Shown: positions 7,420-15,406, numbered from the stretch's first letter. The stretch is DNA of 16,819 nucleotides from an uncultured beta proteobacterium (GCA_902826155.1 CADEDU010000117.1:1-16819); one strand, 5' to 3'. The notes: generated from the letters alone by a model not told the origin. Program-made: numbers and translations.

Positions 7420-7739
7420 AGGGGGCACGGCGGGCAGGCCCAGGAGGACCGGTGCGTCGGCGCGGATGGCAGACCGCGCTCGTCATGTTGCTGCTCGCGG
7501 GCGCGGGCACGACGCACGCGCAGGCCGATGCCGACCGTGGCGCGAAGGCGCACGAGATCTGTCTGCAGTGTCATGGCACCGAACTGTATGAGCCCTCGCG
7601 ACGCAAGATCCAATCGCTTGCCGCGTTGCGCAAGGAGGTCGATCGCTGGGGCCGTTCGTACAACCCCAAGCTCAGCAAGGCCGAGATCGATGATCTCGTG
7701 GCTTATCTTGATCGCGACTTCTACAAGTTCGGGAAGTAG
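7416..7739 (+). CDS. Small monohaem c-type cytochrome, no distal Met
   Basis: The 107-residue precursor has an Arg-rich n-region, a hydrophobic core at about 19-30 and a likely cleavage site after AQA (residues 35-37). One CXXCH haem-attachment motif, CLQCH, occurs at C49, C52 and H53, so the mature protein of about 70 residues should be a periplasmic electron carrier. The pattern HGTELY...RKIQSLAALRKEV...IDDLVAYLDRDFYKF is that of a family of short cytochromes I associate with lithotrophic and denitrifying proteobacteria. The only methionines are M1 and M24, both in the signal, and no histidine follows H53, so the usual Met or His sixth ligand after the haem motif is missing. H46, a lysine, or an open site are alternatives. 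Start ATG overlaps the previous stop (ATGA). Partners could include the SQR-like enzyme downstream; this is inference. Confidence 0.85.
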   Translation: MKGARRAGPGGPVRRRGWQTALVMLLLAGAGTTHAQADADRGAKAHEICLQCHGTELYEPSRRKIQSLAALRKEVDRWGRSYNPKLSKAEIDDLVAYLDRDFYKFGK

Positions 7740-7814
7740 CCGTGGCGTCCGCCAGAGCCGCCCGAAGTCGCAAGGTTTCCAGGTTCCGCATTCGACTCCG
7801 TCTCACTGATTGCG

Positions 7815-8675
7815 ATGCTCAAACTGCTGATTGCGCTCGATGATTCCGACGCCGCGGGAAGCGCGGTGCGATTCGCCACCAATCTGGCCCGGCGCGGCAC
7901 CGCGTTGACGGCCGTGCTGCTCAACGCGCAGCCGGCGGTGCGCGGCACCGACCCCGGTGAGCTCGCCCGCGCCGCGCGCACGCGTGCCGCCGCCGCGATC
8001 CTCGGTCCTGCGTGTCTGGCGTTGCGCCGCGCCGGGGTGAGTTACGTCGAGCGCGACGAACTGGGTGATCCGCCGGCAGTGATCGCGAAGCAGGCGCGCA
8101 CCGAGGGCTGCGACGCCATCGTCATGGGAACCCGCAAGTTGGGCACGCTCAGGCGGCTGGTGATGCGCTCGGTATCGCACGAGGTGATGCGTACGGCCGA
8201 GTTGCCCGTGACCATGGTGGCTGACGACCGTGGGCGACTGCTCGGCGATCCGCTGCGGGTGCTGGTCGCGGTTGATGGATCCCCAAGCGCCGAGCGAGCC
8301 GTTCGGTACGTCGCGCGTCTGGCGAGTGAAGTGCCGCGCATCGTCGTGGATCTGGTCCATGTACAGCGCCCGCTGTCGGTCGGGGGCACGCTGACGGTGC
8401 CGCGCGAGCAGTTGATCGAGCACTGGGCCGCGCCGGGTGCGCAGGCCGCGTTCGCGCAGGCCGAGGCGATCCTCGCACCCAGCGGCTGCACGGTCGAGCA
8501 ACACGTCGAGGGCGGCGAGCCGGCCGAGCGCATCAGCGCGGTCGCGCGTGCCCAGCGGAGCGACCTGATCGTGATGGGCGCACGCGGACTCGGGCGCGTC
8601 GGTGCGCTGGTGCTGGGCTCGGTGAGCGACGCCGTGCTACGCAGCGCAATCGTGCCGGTGACGATGGTGCATTGA
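7815..8675 (+). CDS. Tandem-domain universal stress protein (UspA family)
   Basis: The 286-residue cytoplasmic protein consists of two Usp domains, about 1-136 and 146-286. Each starts with a beta strand and an acidic residue (LLIALDDS at 4-11; VLVAVDGS at 149-156). The second carries the canonical ATP motif G-x2-G-x9-G-S at 255-269 and ends PVTMV. The first is degenerate: GTRKLG with a lysine where the second motif glycine belongs and Arg-Ser in place of Gly-Ser (about 105-119), so it may not bind ATP. Such two-domain Usps act in stress, starvation or oxygen-limitation survival. The start has no evident Shine-Dalgarno, but the protein begins exactly where the family does. It follows the cytochrome by 75 bases on the same strand and may be read from the same transcript. 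Confidence 0.9.
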   Translation: MLKLLIALDDSDAAGSAVRFATNLARRGTALTAVLLNAQPAVRGTDPGELARAARTRAAAAILGPACLALRRAGVSYVERDELGDPPAVIAKQARTEGCDAIVMGTRKLGTLRRLVMRSVSHEVMRTAELPVTMVADDRGRLLGDPLRVLVAVDGSPSAERAVRYVARLASEVPRIVVDLVHVQRPLSVGGTLTVPREQLIEHWAAPGAQAAFAQAEAILAPSGCTVEQHVEGGEPAERISAVARAQRSDLIVMGARGLGRVGALVLGSVSDAVLRSAIVPVTMVH

Positions 8676-8695
8676 GCGCTTTCGGTTCCCCGTGC

Positions 8696-9046
8696 TCAGT
8701 ACGCGCCGCGCCGATTGCCGAGCACCAGCCCCAGCAACGGCCACGCGAAGGCGGTGATCACCGCGCCGATGCCTGCCCCGATCGCCAGCAGATTGAGCCA
8801 GTCGACGATGTAGGTGACGTTGCTGAGCGCCGAGCGCGTCATGGCCGGCACCGTGAGCACCGCGAGCACGCTCGCGATCACCCAGATCAGCGCCAGCAAC
8901 CCGACGCGATGGCGTCGCTCGCGTCCGCGCACGCCGCGGCGGATCGCCACCAACAGAATCCACAGCACCGACAGGCCGAGTAGCCACGGCCAGTGCACAC
9001 GGGCGAGTTCGAACAGAACATTCGCGGTGAGCCAGATCTCGTACAT
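8696..9046 (-). CDS. Small three-helix membrane protein, possibly DUF5368-like
   Basis: This 116-residue protein has three hydrophobic segments at about 18-36, 48-68 and 80-109, joined by a strongly basic cytoplasmic loop (RRGVRGRERRHR at 36-47). The segment ...MTRSALSNVTYIVDWLNLLAIGAG... resembles what I remember of DUF5368 proteins (about 117 residues, xxIDWLLxxxIWGAG), though this is from memory. The ATG is supported by GAGAGG about eight bases upstream, inside the end of the SQR-like gene, whose stop is 12 bases before the start. The tight spacing implies one transcript and a shared job, such as anchoring or passing electrons from the exported flavoprotein to the membrane. It ends 20 bases from the convergent Usp gene. 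Confidence 0.7.
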   Translation of the reverse strand: MYEIWLTANVLFELARVHWPWLLGLSVLWILLVAIRRGVRGRERRHRVGLLALIWVIASVLAVLTVPAMTRSALSNVTYIVDWLNLLAIGAGIGAVITAFAWPLLGLVLGNRRGAY

Positions 9047-9058
9047 GTCGTCATCCTC

Positions 9059-10393
9059 TCAGACGTGTCCGCGCAGTACCGCGACGTACGCGGGCTTGAG
9101 CAACTGATACTTCATCAGCCAGGCGAGATAGCTCTCCTGCAGCGGATCGATCAGCGGCAGCGACGGGGTGAGCCGTCCCTCGTAGTCGAACTCGATCAGC
9201 ATTGCCGAGCCTTCACGCACGATCAGCGGGCATGAGGTGTAGCCGTCGAACTTCATCGAGGGCTCGCGCCCGGCAATCACGTCGACCAGGTTCTGCGCCA
9301 CGATCGGCGCGCTCTTCTTGACTGTCGCGGCGGTTTTTCCGCGCGGCGTACCGTTGATGTCGCCCAGCCCGAACACCTCGGGAAAGCGCCGATGACGCAG
9401 CGTGTCCTTGTCGACTTCGAGCCAGCCGCCGGCCGCGAACGGCCCGTCTTTCCAGGCCAGATCGCTCGCCTTCACCACATATGGGGCGCGCATCGGCGGC
9501 ACCACGTGGATGAAGTCGTAGCCCTGCTCGGTCTTCTCGCCTTCGGGCGTGACGAAGGTGGCGCGACGCTTCGCGAGGTCAATCGCGGCGAGCCGATGGG
9601 TGAACTCCACGTTCACGCCGAGCGCCTTCCAGCGCGCGAGCACGTTGTCGTTCACCGCCTTCACGCCGAACACATTGCCGAGCGCGGAGTGGAACGTGAC
9701 CTTCGAGCGATCGGCGGTGCCGGCCTGGCGCAACCGGTCCATCAACATGAACGTCATCTTGAGCGGCGCGCCGGCGCATTTGAGCGGCGTCGAGGGCAGG
9801 GTCATCAGTGCTTCGCCACCCTTGGCGCGGAACGCATCCATCGCCTGCCAGGTGGCGGTTGCCGCCTGCGGTCCGGGGTACACGCTGGCCAGTCCATGCT
9901 GGCCGATCATCTTCACGTCCATGCCCTCGATCTGCGCATAGTCGAGATGCAGGCCGGTCGCGACGACGAGATAGTCGTATTGGATGCGTTGCCCGCCGGT
10001 GGTGGTGATTGATTTCGACACCGGGTCGAACGCGGCGACCATTTCCTTGATCCACTCGACGCTGCTCGGCAGGAAATCGACGTTGCGATCGATCACCTTG
10101 TCGACCGGCCACACTCCAGTCGCCACCAGCGTGTAGCCGGGCTGGTAGTTGTGCATCTCCTTCGCGTCGACGACGATGATCTTGGCGCCGTCGAGCATGC
10201 GTTGCAGCCTCGAGGCCACGGCGATGCCGGCCAGTCCGCTGCCTGCGATGACGATGCGGGCCTGTGTCTTGACTCGTTCGGCGCGCGCCGAGTTGCTATG
10301 CGTGCTCAGTGCGGCAGCGACCGGCAGCCCGCCCAACATGCCTAACAGGCGCCGGCGGCTCAGTACCTGCGTCGGTGTGTTCGATAGGTCCAT
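9059..10393 (-). CDS. Tat-exported sulfide:quinone oxidoreductase-like flavoprotein (type II-like)
   Basis: This 444-residue FAD disulfide-reductase-type enzyme probably oxidises sulfide to polysulfide or sulfane sulfur with electrons going to quinone or a cytochrome. A twin-arginine signal, SRRRLLGML at 12-20, precedes a hydrophobic stretch and an AXA site (ARA, 36-38). The first FAD motif is GSGLAG (51-56), the second GLGDINGTPRGKTAA (342-356). Exactly two cysteines occur in the protein: C206 in LKCAGAP and C388 in YTSCPLIV. Both contexts match type II SQR (as in human SQOR), which lacks the additional conserved cysteine of type I. The start ATG has AAAGGAG six bases upstream, an excellent ribosome site. 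Alternatives are flavocytochrome c sulfide dehydrogenase FccB, which shares the Tat signal, or a related NADH-independent flavoprotein. It forms an operon with the small membrane protein downstream. Confidence 0.85.
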   Translation of the reverse strand: MDLSNTPTQVLSRRRLLGMLGGLPVAAALSTHSNSARAERVKTQARIVIAGSGLAGIAVASRLQRMLDGAKIIVVDAKEMHNYQPGYTLVATGVWPVDKVIDRNVDFLPSSVEWIKEMVAAFDPVSKSITTTGGQRIQYDYLVVATGLHLDYAQIEGMDVKMIGQHGLASVYPGPQAATATWQAMDAFRAKGGEALMTLPSTPLKCAGAPLKMTFMLMDRLRQAGTADRSKVTFHSALGNVFGVKAVNDNVLARWKALGVNVEFTHRLAAIDLAKRRATFVTPEGEKTEQGYDFIHVVPPMRAPYVVKASDLAWKDGPFAAGGWLEVDKDTLRHRRFPEVFGLGDINGTPRGKTAATVKKSAPIVAQNLVDVIAGREPSMKFDGYTSCPLIVREGSAMLIEFDYEGRLTPSLPLIDPLQESYLAWLMKYQLLKPAYVAVLRGHV

Positions 10394-10504
10394 GCGTGTC
10401 TCCTTTGATGCGCGCGGTGCTGCAGGCGCAGCAACCGTCTACCCTCGCGGTTCGTGGGCGCACATTCACTCGATGCAGTCTCCCGCCCACGCCGTCGCCG
10501 TGTA

Positions 10505-10518
10505 TTGATCGTGGTCAC
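10505..10518 (-). promoter_or_regulatory. Weak FNR-type box upstream of the SQR-like gene
   Basis: TTGAT-CGTG-GTCAC keeps eight of ten consensus positions of TTGAT-N4-ATCAA. It lies in the 239-base gap between the SQR-like gene and the CYTH-CHAD gene, centred about 118 bases before the SQR start codon. The rest of that gap shows no gene. Such a match could arise by chance. Confidence 0.25.
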
Positions 10519-10632
10519 ACGGCTTACGCGCGCGAGTGCGCTTGCACGACCTGCGGTGCAAACTACGCGCGTGTTGCGACGGGCTCAGTGACTGCGGTTA
10601 CACAGGGTGGTGGGCAACCAGACTTGTCAGCG

Positions 10633-12243
10633 CTACCAGTAACGGTCGTGCTCGAGCCAGGCTTGCCATGCCGCAGGCAGGGTCTCGAGCCGGGCGCTGG
10701 TGTTGCCGGCGAGCCAGCCTTCGATGCGAGCGAGCGTCGCCGCTTCGTAGCGCCCCGGGTAGGCGGCGGCAAGGCGAGCGAGCAGCGATCGTGCGACGCT
10801 CGCATCGTTCAGCGCACCGAGGCCGTCCTGCAGGGCGGACAGCGATCGGATGAAGCGCCGCACCCGCTTTGTTTTGTGAAGCCCGCCGAAGAACTCCGCG
10901 CCGTAGCGCAATTTCTTGGCGGCGATGCGCGCGGCGTGCAGGGCGTCGGCATCGTGTGGGCCGCTGCGCTGACCGTTGCCCGAACTCGCGGTGAGTGGGT
11001 CGCGCGATTGGGGCCGGATGTCCTCGCTCGATTCGGGACTCGACTCGATATGGCGCCGCAGGGCGCGGCGGCGCTTGCTGAGCAACCGCGCCGCGAACCG
11101 GCTCAATGTCATGGGGGGCTCGGTGCCCTCGGGCGGCGTGGTGTCTTCGGCCGACTTGGCGCCCATCGCGGCGAGCGCCCGGCCGATCCGCAGCAACAGT
11201 TGCACGTAGCGCGTCGAATTCACCGCCGCTCGTGCGCCCGCGCGCGCTTTGCGTTGCAATGCGCGTGAGCTCTGCATGAGAGTCTCGACCGGCAGATCAG
11301 CGGCAAGCTGCGCGCCGATCGCGGGCAGGGTCTGCGTGCACCACACGTCCCAGTCGCGCGCCGGACCAAGCTGCGCGCCGAGCCAGCGCAGTTCGGTCTT
11401 GATCGCCTCCAGCTCGGCGGGGTCGAACAGGGTGCGAAAGCACGCGAGCGCGACGCGCAGCCGGCGCATGCCGACGCGCATCTGGTGCAGGAACTCGACG
11501 TCGCCGCGCGTCAGAAACCCGCGCTCGTTCACCTGCATCAACGTCAGGCACGAGCCGATAATCCGCTGCGCTGCCACGGCGACGCTCTCATCCGCTTGCA
11601 ACTCGATCGACCGCGCACGGATCGGACGTAGCGGCAAGCGGTCACGCAAGGCGGAACCGCGTTCGGCCTTGCTGGCGAGTTCGGGTCGCAACGGCAGCTC
11701 GGCGGCGAGGGCGATCGCCACGTCGTAGAGCGCAGTGACTGGCCCTTCGAGCAACTCGATCTCGACTTCGTTGATCGGTGCCTGGTGCGTGCCGACTTCG
11801 AGCGCGCCATGATCGATCGCCACCTCAGCCCGCAGCTCGCGGCTGGCGATGACGAACGCGGTCCGGGTGAAGCGCGTTGTGAGCACCGGCTGCAAGGTAT
11901 CTGCATCGATGTCGCTGAACAACTCGGAGAGTGGAGTAGCGGCAAGGTGCGTTAATTCCAGCGCCGGGCCCGCTACCGGCCATTCGAACTCCGCGCGCTC
12001 GTGCACGGCGCCGGTCGCGCTGCCTGCGCTTTTGAGGGTCTGCGTCCAGCGCGCGCCCTGCGCTCGCAGGCGCAGCGCCACGCCGGCCTGTTCGAGCTGA
12101 CGCGTGCGTGTGTCGTAATACGTGCTGACCAGCTCACTGGTGCGTGCGCGCCCCTGCTTCAGCGCGCGCAGCTGCGGGGAGGCGCGCACCGCACCCAGCG
12201 CCTGCGGCGGAAAACTCAGTTTAAGCTCGCGTTCGATGCTCAC
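10633..12243 (-). CDS. CYTH-CHAD protein, putative inorganic triphosphatase
   Basis: The 536-residue cytoplasmic protein starts at GTG; this start is supported because the CYTH signature ExExK (E4, E6, K8 in IERELKL) must lie at the N terminus. Residues 1 to about 205 are the CYTH tunnel-fold domain that hydrolyses triphosphate or binds nucleotides with divalent metal; RLRAQG and EVEIELLEG strands are visible. Residues about 225-510 are a CHAD domain, a helical bundle with conserved histidines and basic residues (LHQMRVGMRRLRVAL at 252-266; LHAARIAAKKLRYGAEFF at 435-452) that binds polyphosphate. Between the CHAD halves, about 362-430 is a Pro/Ser/Glu-rich low-complexity insertion. E. coli YgiF has the same architecture and is a tripolyphosphatase. 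It is transcribed alone, 239 bases from the SQR-like gene. Confidence 0.9.
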   Translation of the reverse strand: MSIERELKLSFPPQALGAVRASPQLRALKQGRARTSELVSTYYDTRTRQLEQAGVALRLRAQGARWTQTLKSAGSATGAVHERAEFEWPVAGPALELTHLAATPLSELFSDIDADTLQPVLTTRFTRTAFVIASRELRAEVAIDHGALEVGTHQAPINEVEIELLEGPVTALYDVAIALAAELPLRPELASKAERGSALRDRLPLRPIRARSIELQADESVAVAAQRIIGSCLTLMQVNERGFLTRGDVEFLHQMRVGMRRLRVALACFRTLFDPAELEAIKTELRWLGAQLGPARDWDVWCTQTLPAIGAQLAADLPVETLMQSSRALQRKARAGARAAVNSTRYVQLLLRIGRALAAMGAKSAEDTTPPEGTEPPMTLSRFAARLLSKRRRALRRHIESSPESSEDIRPQSRDPLTASSGNGQRSGPHDADALHAARIAAKKLRYGAEFFGGLHKTKRVRRFIRSLSALQDGLGALNDASVARSLLARLAAAYPGRYEAATLARIEGWLAGNTSARLETLPAAWQAWLEHDRYW

Positions 12244-12374
12244 GTAATGCTCGTGTGGACGTGTACGGAGTGGGTGTGCACGAAGGGGACGTTTTCAGAA
12301 TTGCGATGCGACGTCGGGTTGTACGCGCGGGCGCCCGGGGCAAGAAACGTGATGATTGAAATTACCCCAAGACT

Positions 12375-12470
12375 ATGACGGTTTATCTACTGACCAAGTA
12401 CGTTCACGTCGCCGCCGCAGCGATCAGGATCGTACTGTTCTTCGTGCGTGGGGTCTGGATGCTGCGCCCA
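12375..12470 (+). pseudogene. Truncated SirB2-family gene fragment
   Basis: The frame from ATG 12375 encodes MTVYLLTKYVHV, a hydrophobic stretch, then FFVRGVWML at about residues 22-30. This matches my memory of the N terminus of SirB2 membrane proteins, whose first helix ends with an F-x-R-G-x-W-M-L motif. After about residue 32 the frame is Arg- and Cys-rich and non-membrane, and no other forward frame resumes the remaining helices before hemN begins at 12608. The remainder of the family's roughly 120-130 residues is therefore absent. I see no Shine-Dalgarno at this ATG. It could instead be an unrelated short membrane peptide. Confidence 0.5.
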
Positions 12471-12530
12471 GCGAAGTGCACGTTTCACGGGTGGGTTTTC
12501 GGGCAAGGGCGAGGTTGCAACGTCCGCGCT

Positions 12531-12544
12531 TTGATGAAGATCAA
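12531..12544 (+). promoter_or_regulatory. Perfect FNR/Anr/Dnr-type box upstream of hemN
   Basis: TTGAT-GAAG-ATCAA matches all ten consensus positions. Flanking bases extend the dyad to CTTTGAT/ATCAAAG (12529-12546). Its centre is about 70 bases before the hemN ATG, which suits class II activation with transcription starting near 12579. The predicted -10 region (about 12567-12572) is poor, as expected for an activator-dependent promoter. Confidence 0.7.
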
Positions 12545-12607
12545 AGGCAGCGTGCGCTGCACGGGCATCGTGGCATCAACACGAATGAAGAGCCGGATAC
12601 CCCGACG

Positions 12608-14050
12608 ATGGATGGCGCGCCGCAGTCTGTAGAGGTACCACGGGTTGAGACTGAGGTGGAGATCCCGGTGGTTTCTTCCGAGTTGATTCGCCGGTTCGGA
12701 TTGTCCGGGCCGCGCTATACCTCGTACCCGACGGCCGACCGATTCCATGATCGGTTCGATGCGAGCCGCCATATTTACTCGCTGGAACAGCTGAGGGCTG
12801 CTCCGCAAGCCACGCCGCTCTCGTTGTACGTGCACGTGCCGTTCTGCCAGTCGCTGTGCTACTACTGCGCGTGCAACAAGATCGTCACCAAGGATCGGCG
12901 TCGCGCGCAGACGTACGTCGACTATCTGCTGCGTGAGATTGCCCTGCAGGCGCAGCATTTGGGTGAACAGCGGGGCGAACGTGGGCAGGTGTGCCAGTTG
13001 CACTGGGGCGGCGGCACGCCCACGTTCATGCGCGACGATGAGATGGTGCGGCTGATGGTCGGGTTGCGCGAACACTTCGATCTGCTGCCCGATGGCGAGT
13101 ATTCGATCGAGATCGATCCGCGCACCGTGTCGGCCGCGCGGATCGCCGCGCTCGCCGAGCTCGGCTTCAACCGCATGAGCATCGGCGTGCAGGATTTCGA
13201 TGCCGAGGTACAACAGGCGGTACATCGGTTGCAACCGGCGGAGCTGACGTTCGCGGCGATCGCGGCGGGGCGCGCCAACGGGTTCCAGTCGATCAATCTC
13301 GATCTGATCTACGGACTGCCGCGCCAGACGGTGGCGGGCTTCGAGAAGACGCTCGACCAGGTGATCGAATCGGGCGCGGACCGCATCGCGCTCTACAACT
13401 ATGCGCATCTGCCGGCGCGATTCAAGCCGCAGCGGCGCATCGATCCGGCGCAATGCCCCGACATCGACGCGCGCGTGCAGATCTTTTTACTCGCACTGCG
13501 CAAGCTCACCAGCGCGGGCTATGCCTATATCGGTCTGGACCATTTCGCTCGTCACGACGACGAGCTGGCGCGTGCCACGCGCGAAGGGGCGCTACAACGC
13601 AATTTCCAGGGCTACTCGACACGACCGGACTGCGACCTGCTGGCACTCGGGGTCTCTGCGATCAGCAAGATCGGACCGACCTACAGCCAGAACGTGCGCA
13701 CGTTGGACGAGTACTACGAGCGGCTCGATGCCGGGCAGATCCCGGTGATGCGCGGCATCGAACTCTCGGCCGATGACCTGCTGCGCCGGCGCGTGATCAT
13801 GGCGCTCATGTGTGAAGGGCGCATTGACAAGGCACGCGTCGCCGCCGAACACGGCATCGAGTTCGATCGCTACTTCGCAGCGGAGCTGGATGCACTGTTG
13901 CCGCTTGCCACGCAGGGGCTGGTGCAAGTTGATCCGGACGCGATCGTCGTGACGCCGAAGGGTCGGCTGCTGGTGCGCGCGGTGTGCATGGCGTTCGATC
14001 GCTATCTCAATAGCGACGCGCAACGCGCGAATTACTCGAAGGTCGCCTGA
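12608..14050 (+). CDS. hemN: Oxygen-independent coproporphyrinogen III oxidase (dehydrogenase)
   Basis: The 480-residue radical SAM enzyme converts coproporphyrinogen III to protoporphyrinogen IX without oxygen, in the cytoplasm. The cluster motif C80-x3-C84-x2-C87-x-C89 (VPFCQSLCYYCACNK) has the four-cysteine arrangement of true HemN, in which the first three cysteines bind the [4Fe-4S] cluster. The GGGTP segment (LHWGGGTPTF), the N-terminal GPRYTSYPTADRF motif, and the HemN C-terminal region (GLDHFARHDDEL ... NFQGYSTRPDCDLLALGVSAIS) are all present, so it is not HemW. Length fits the family (about 450-460) with a short N-terminal extension. The frame stays open to 12356, but the ATG at 12608 gives the family-like start; no strong Shine-Dalgarno is seen. 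A perfect FNR-type box lies upstream, as in many facultative anaerobes. It converges with nnrS. Confidence 0.95.
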   Translation: MDGAPQSVEVPRVETEVEIPVVSSELIRRFGLSGPRYTSYPTADRFHDRFDASRHIYSLEQLRAAPQATPLSLYVHVPFCQSLCYYCACNKIVTKDRRRAQTYVDYLLREIALQAQHLGEQRGERGQVCQLHWGGGTPTFMRDDEMVRLMVGLREHFDLLPDGEYSIEIDPRTVSAARIAALAELGFNRMSIGVQDFDAEVQQAVHRLQPAELTFAAIAAGRANGFQSINLDLIYGLPRQTVAGFEKTLDQVIESGADRIALYNYAHLPARFKPQRRIDPAQCPDIDARVQIFLLALRKLTSAGYAYIGLDHFARHDDELARATREGALQRNFQGYSTRPDCDLLALGVSAISKIGPTYSQNVRTLDEYYERLDAGQIPVMRGIELSADDLLRRRVIMALMCEGRIDKARVAAEHGIEFDRYFAAELDALLPLATQGLVQVDPDAIVVTPKGRLLVRAVCMAFDRYLNSDAQRANYSKVA

Positions 14051-14109
14051 ACGGGCGTTCTCCGATCATCCCGTGAGGTGTCGCGTCGGGCGATCTCCGT
14101 TCCAGGTGC

Positions 14110-15318
14110 TTAGCCGGGCCGGCCGTCGATCCGCGAGCGCGTGAGGATCGGCCAGTACATCACGGCGTAGATCGCGAACGCCAGCGACCACAGCGCGGTC
14201 GCGGCCACGATCGACAGAATGTATCCGCCTGGCCACACGAGCGGCACGAACACCCGCAGCATCGCACCCACGTGTACGAGCACATACGCCGCGATTTCGG
14301 CGCTGCTCGCGTGCAGCGGACGTCCGGAGTGGCCACGTGCGGTCCGCGTGATCATGCCGATGACCATCCCGCCCACCGCGCCTGCAGAGAACGCGTGCAG
14401 CGCGAAGACGGTGAGCGTGTCACCGCGGAGCAGTCCGATGCCCAATAGCACGAGTCCGATCGGAATCCACGCGTAGGACAGGTGCAGGATCCACAGTATC
14501 GGCGTGCGCCGCGTCGCCCACGGATCCCACAGCCACAGCCGTGCGGCGTGGAAGATTGCGGCGATCAATGCGAGCACGCCCGATGCGACACCGGGAACGC
14601 CGAAGGCATAGCCACCCAGCGCGAGGACGAGCGTGCCGATCGCCAGAAGATCGAGCCAGGCGTGTTGGCGCACGCGCGCGGTACGAATCGCGTTGGCGGT
14701 GAACGCCGGAATGACGCGCCCGGCCATGATCGAGACGATCAGAATCACCAGCGCGAGCGAGCTTTCGACTGCACTCAGCGCTGACCAGCTGATCGCGCCG
14801 AGTTGTGCCAGGTGGAATGCACCGTTCAGCGCGGCGAGCGCGAGCAGGATCGCGACGAAGAAGCGGTTGCGATTGGCCGTACGCTGCAACGGGATCCACA
14901 GCGCGATCGCCACGAGCACCAGGAAGCTGGTATCGACCACTGCCGCGAGCGGGCCAGGGCCCGCAACGTTCAGTATTCGTCCGGCAACCCAAAGTGCTGC
15001 GAACGCGAGCAACAGTGCGCCGCTTGGCGTGGGCTGGCCGGTCCAGTTGCGGGCGGCAGTGAATAGGAATCCGGTGATCACCGCCACCGCGAACCCGAAC
15101 ACCATCTCGTGCGCGTGCCACAGTACGCCGGCGAGATAGCGGCCGAACAACGGCATACCGCCCAAGTGCTCGAACGTCCACAGCGGCAGCGTCAACGCTG
15201 CGAGCAGCGCCGCAAGCAGATAGAACGGTCGAAAGCCCAGATTGAACAGCGCCAAGCGCCAGGGTTGCCAGGTACTCGTGGTGGACGGATCGATCGGGGT
15301 GCGGTGGATGGTGGACAT
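14110..15318 (-). CDS. nnrS: NnrS-family haem-copper membrane protein
   Basis: The 402-residue polytopic inner-membrane protein has about twelve hydrophobic segments. The family signature WHAHEMVFGF (67-76) followed by AVAVITGFLFTAARNWTGQP (77-96) is unmistakable; the histidines there and later (H196-containing loops not assigned) are candidates for haem and copper ligation. NnrS proteins are induced by nitrosative stress and protect against NO, and are often controlled by NnrR, Dnr or NsrR. Here an FNR/Dnr-type box lies about 89 bases upstream of the ATG. The Shine-Dalgarno is weak. The gene converges on hemN with 59 bases between stops, in which I see no good terminator. Confidence 0.95.
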   Translation of the reverse strand: MSTIHRTPIDPSTTSTWQPWRLALFNLGFRPFYLLAALLAALTLPLWTFEHLGGMPLFGRYLAGVLWHAHEMVFGFAVAVITGFLFTAARNWTGQPTPSGALLLAFAALWVAGRILNVAGPGPLAAVVDTSFLVLVAIALWIPLQRTANRNRFFVAILLALAALNGAFHLAQLGAISWSALSAVESSLALVILIVSIMAGRVIPAFTANAIRTARVRQHAWLDLLAIGTLVLALGGYAFGVPGVASGVLALIAAIFHAARLWLWDPWATRRTPILWILHLSYAWIPIGLVLLGIGLLRGDTLTVFALHAFSAGAVGGMVIGMITRTARGHSGRPLHASSAEIAAYVLVHVGAMLRVFVPLVWPGGYILSIVAATALWSLAFAIYAVMYWPILTRSRIDGRPG

Positions 15319-15406
15319 CGTTGGATGAATGCGGTGCCGATAGGGCTACGCTCGGACCTTCAGCGCTCACGTTCGGCCGATCCTGGCTGAAGGCGCGCGC
15401 CGGCGC

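Noticed and set aside
10309..11268. Plus-strand open frame of 319 codons
   Set aside because: Antisense to the SQR-like and CYTH-CHAD genes, with atypical composition and no motif.
12485..13453. Minus-strand open frame of 322 codons
   Set aside because: Antisense to hemN, whose motifs are unambiguous; Arg/His-rich shadow frame.
14051..14109. Bidirectional terminator between hemN and nnrS
   Set aside because: Only short imperfect complementarity is visible and there is no T-run on either strand.
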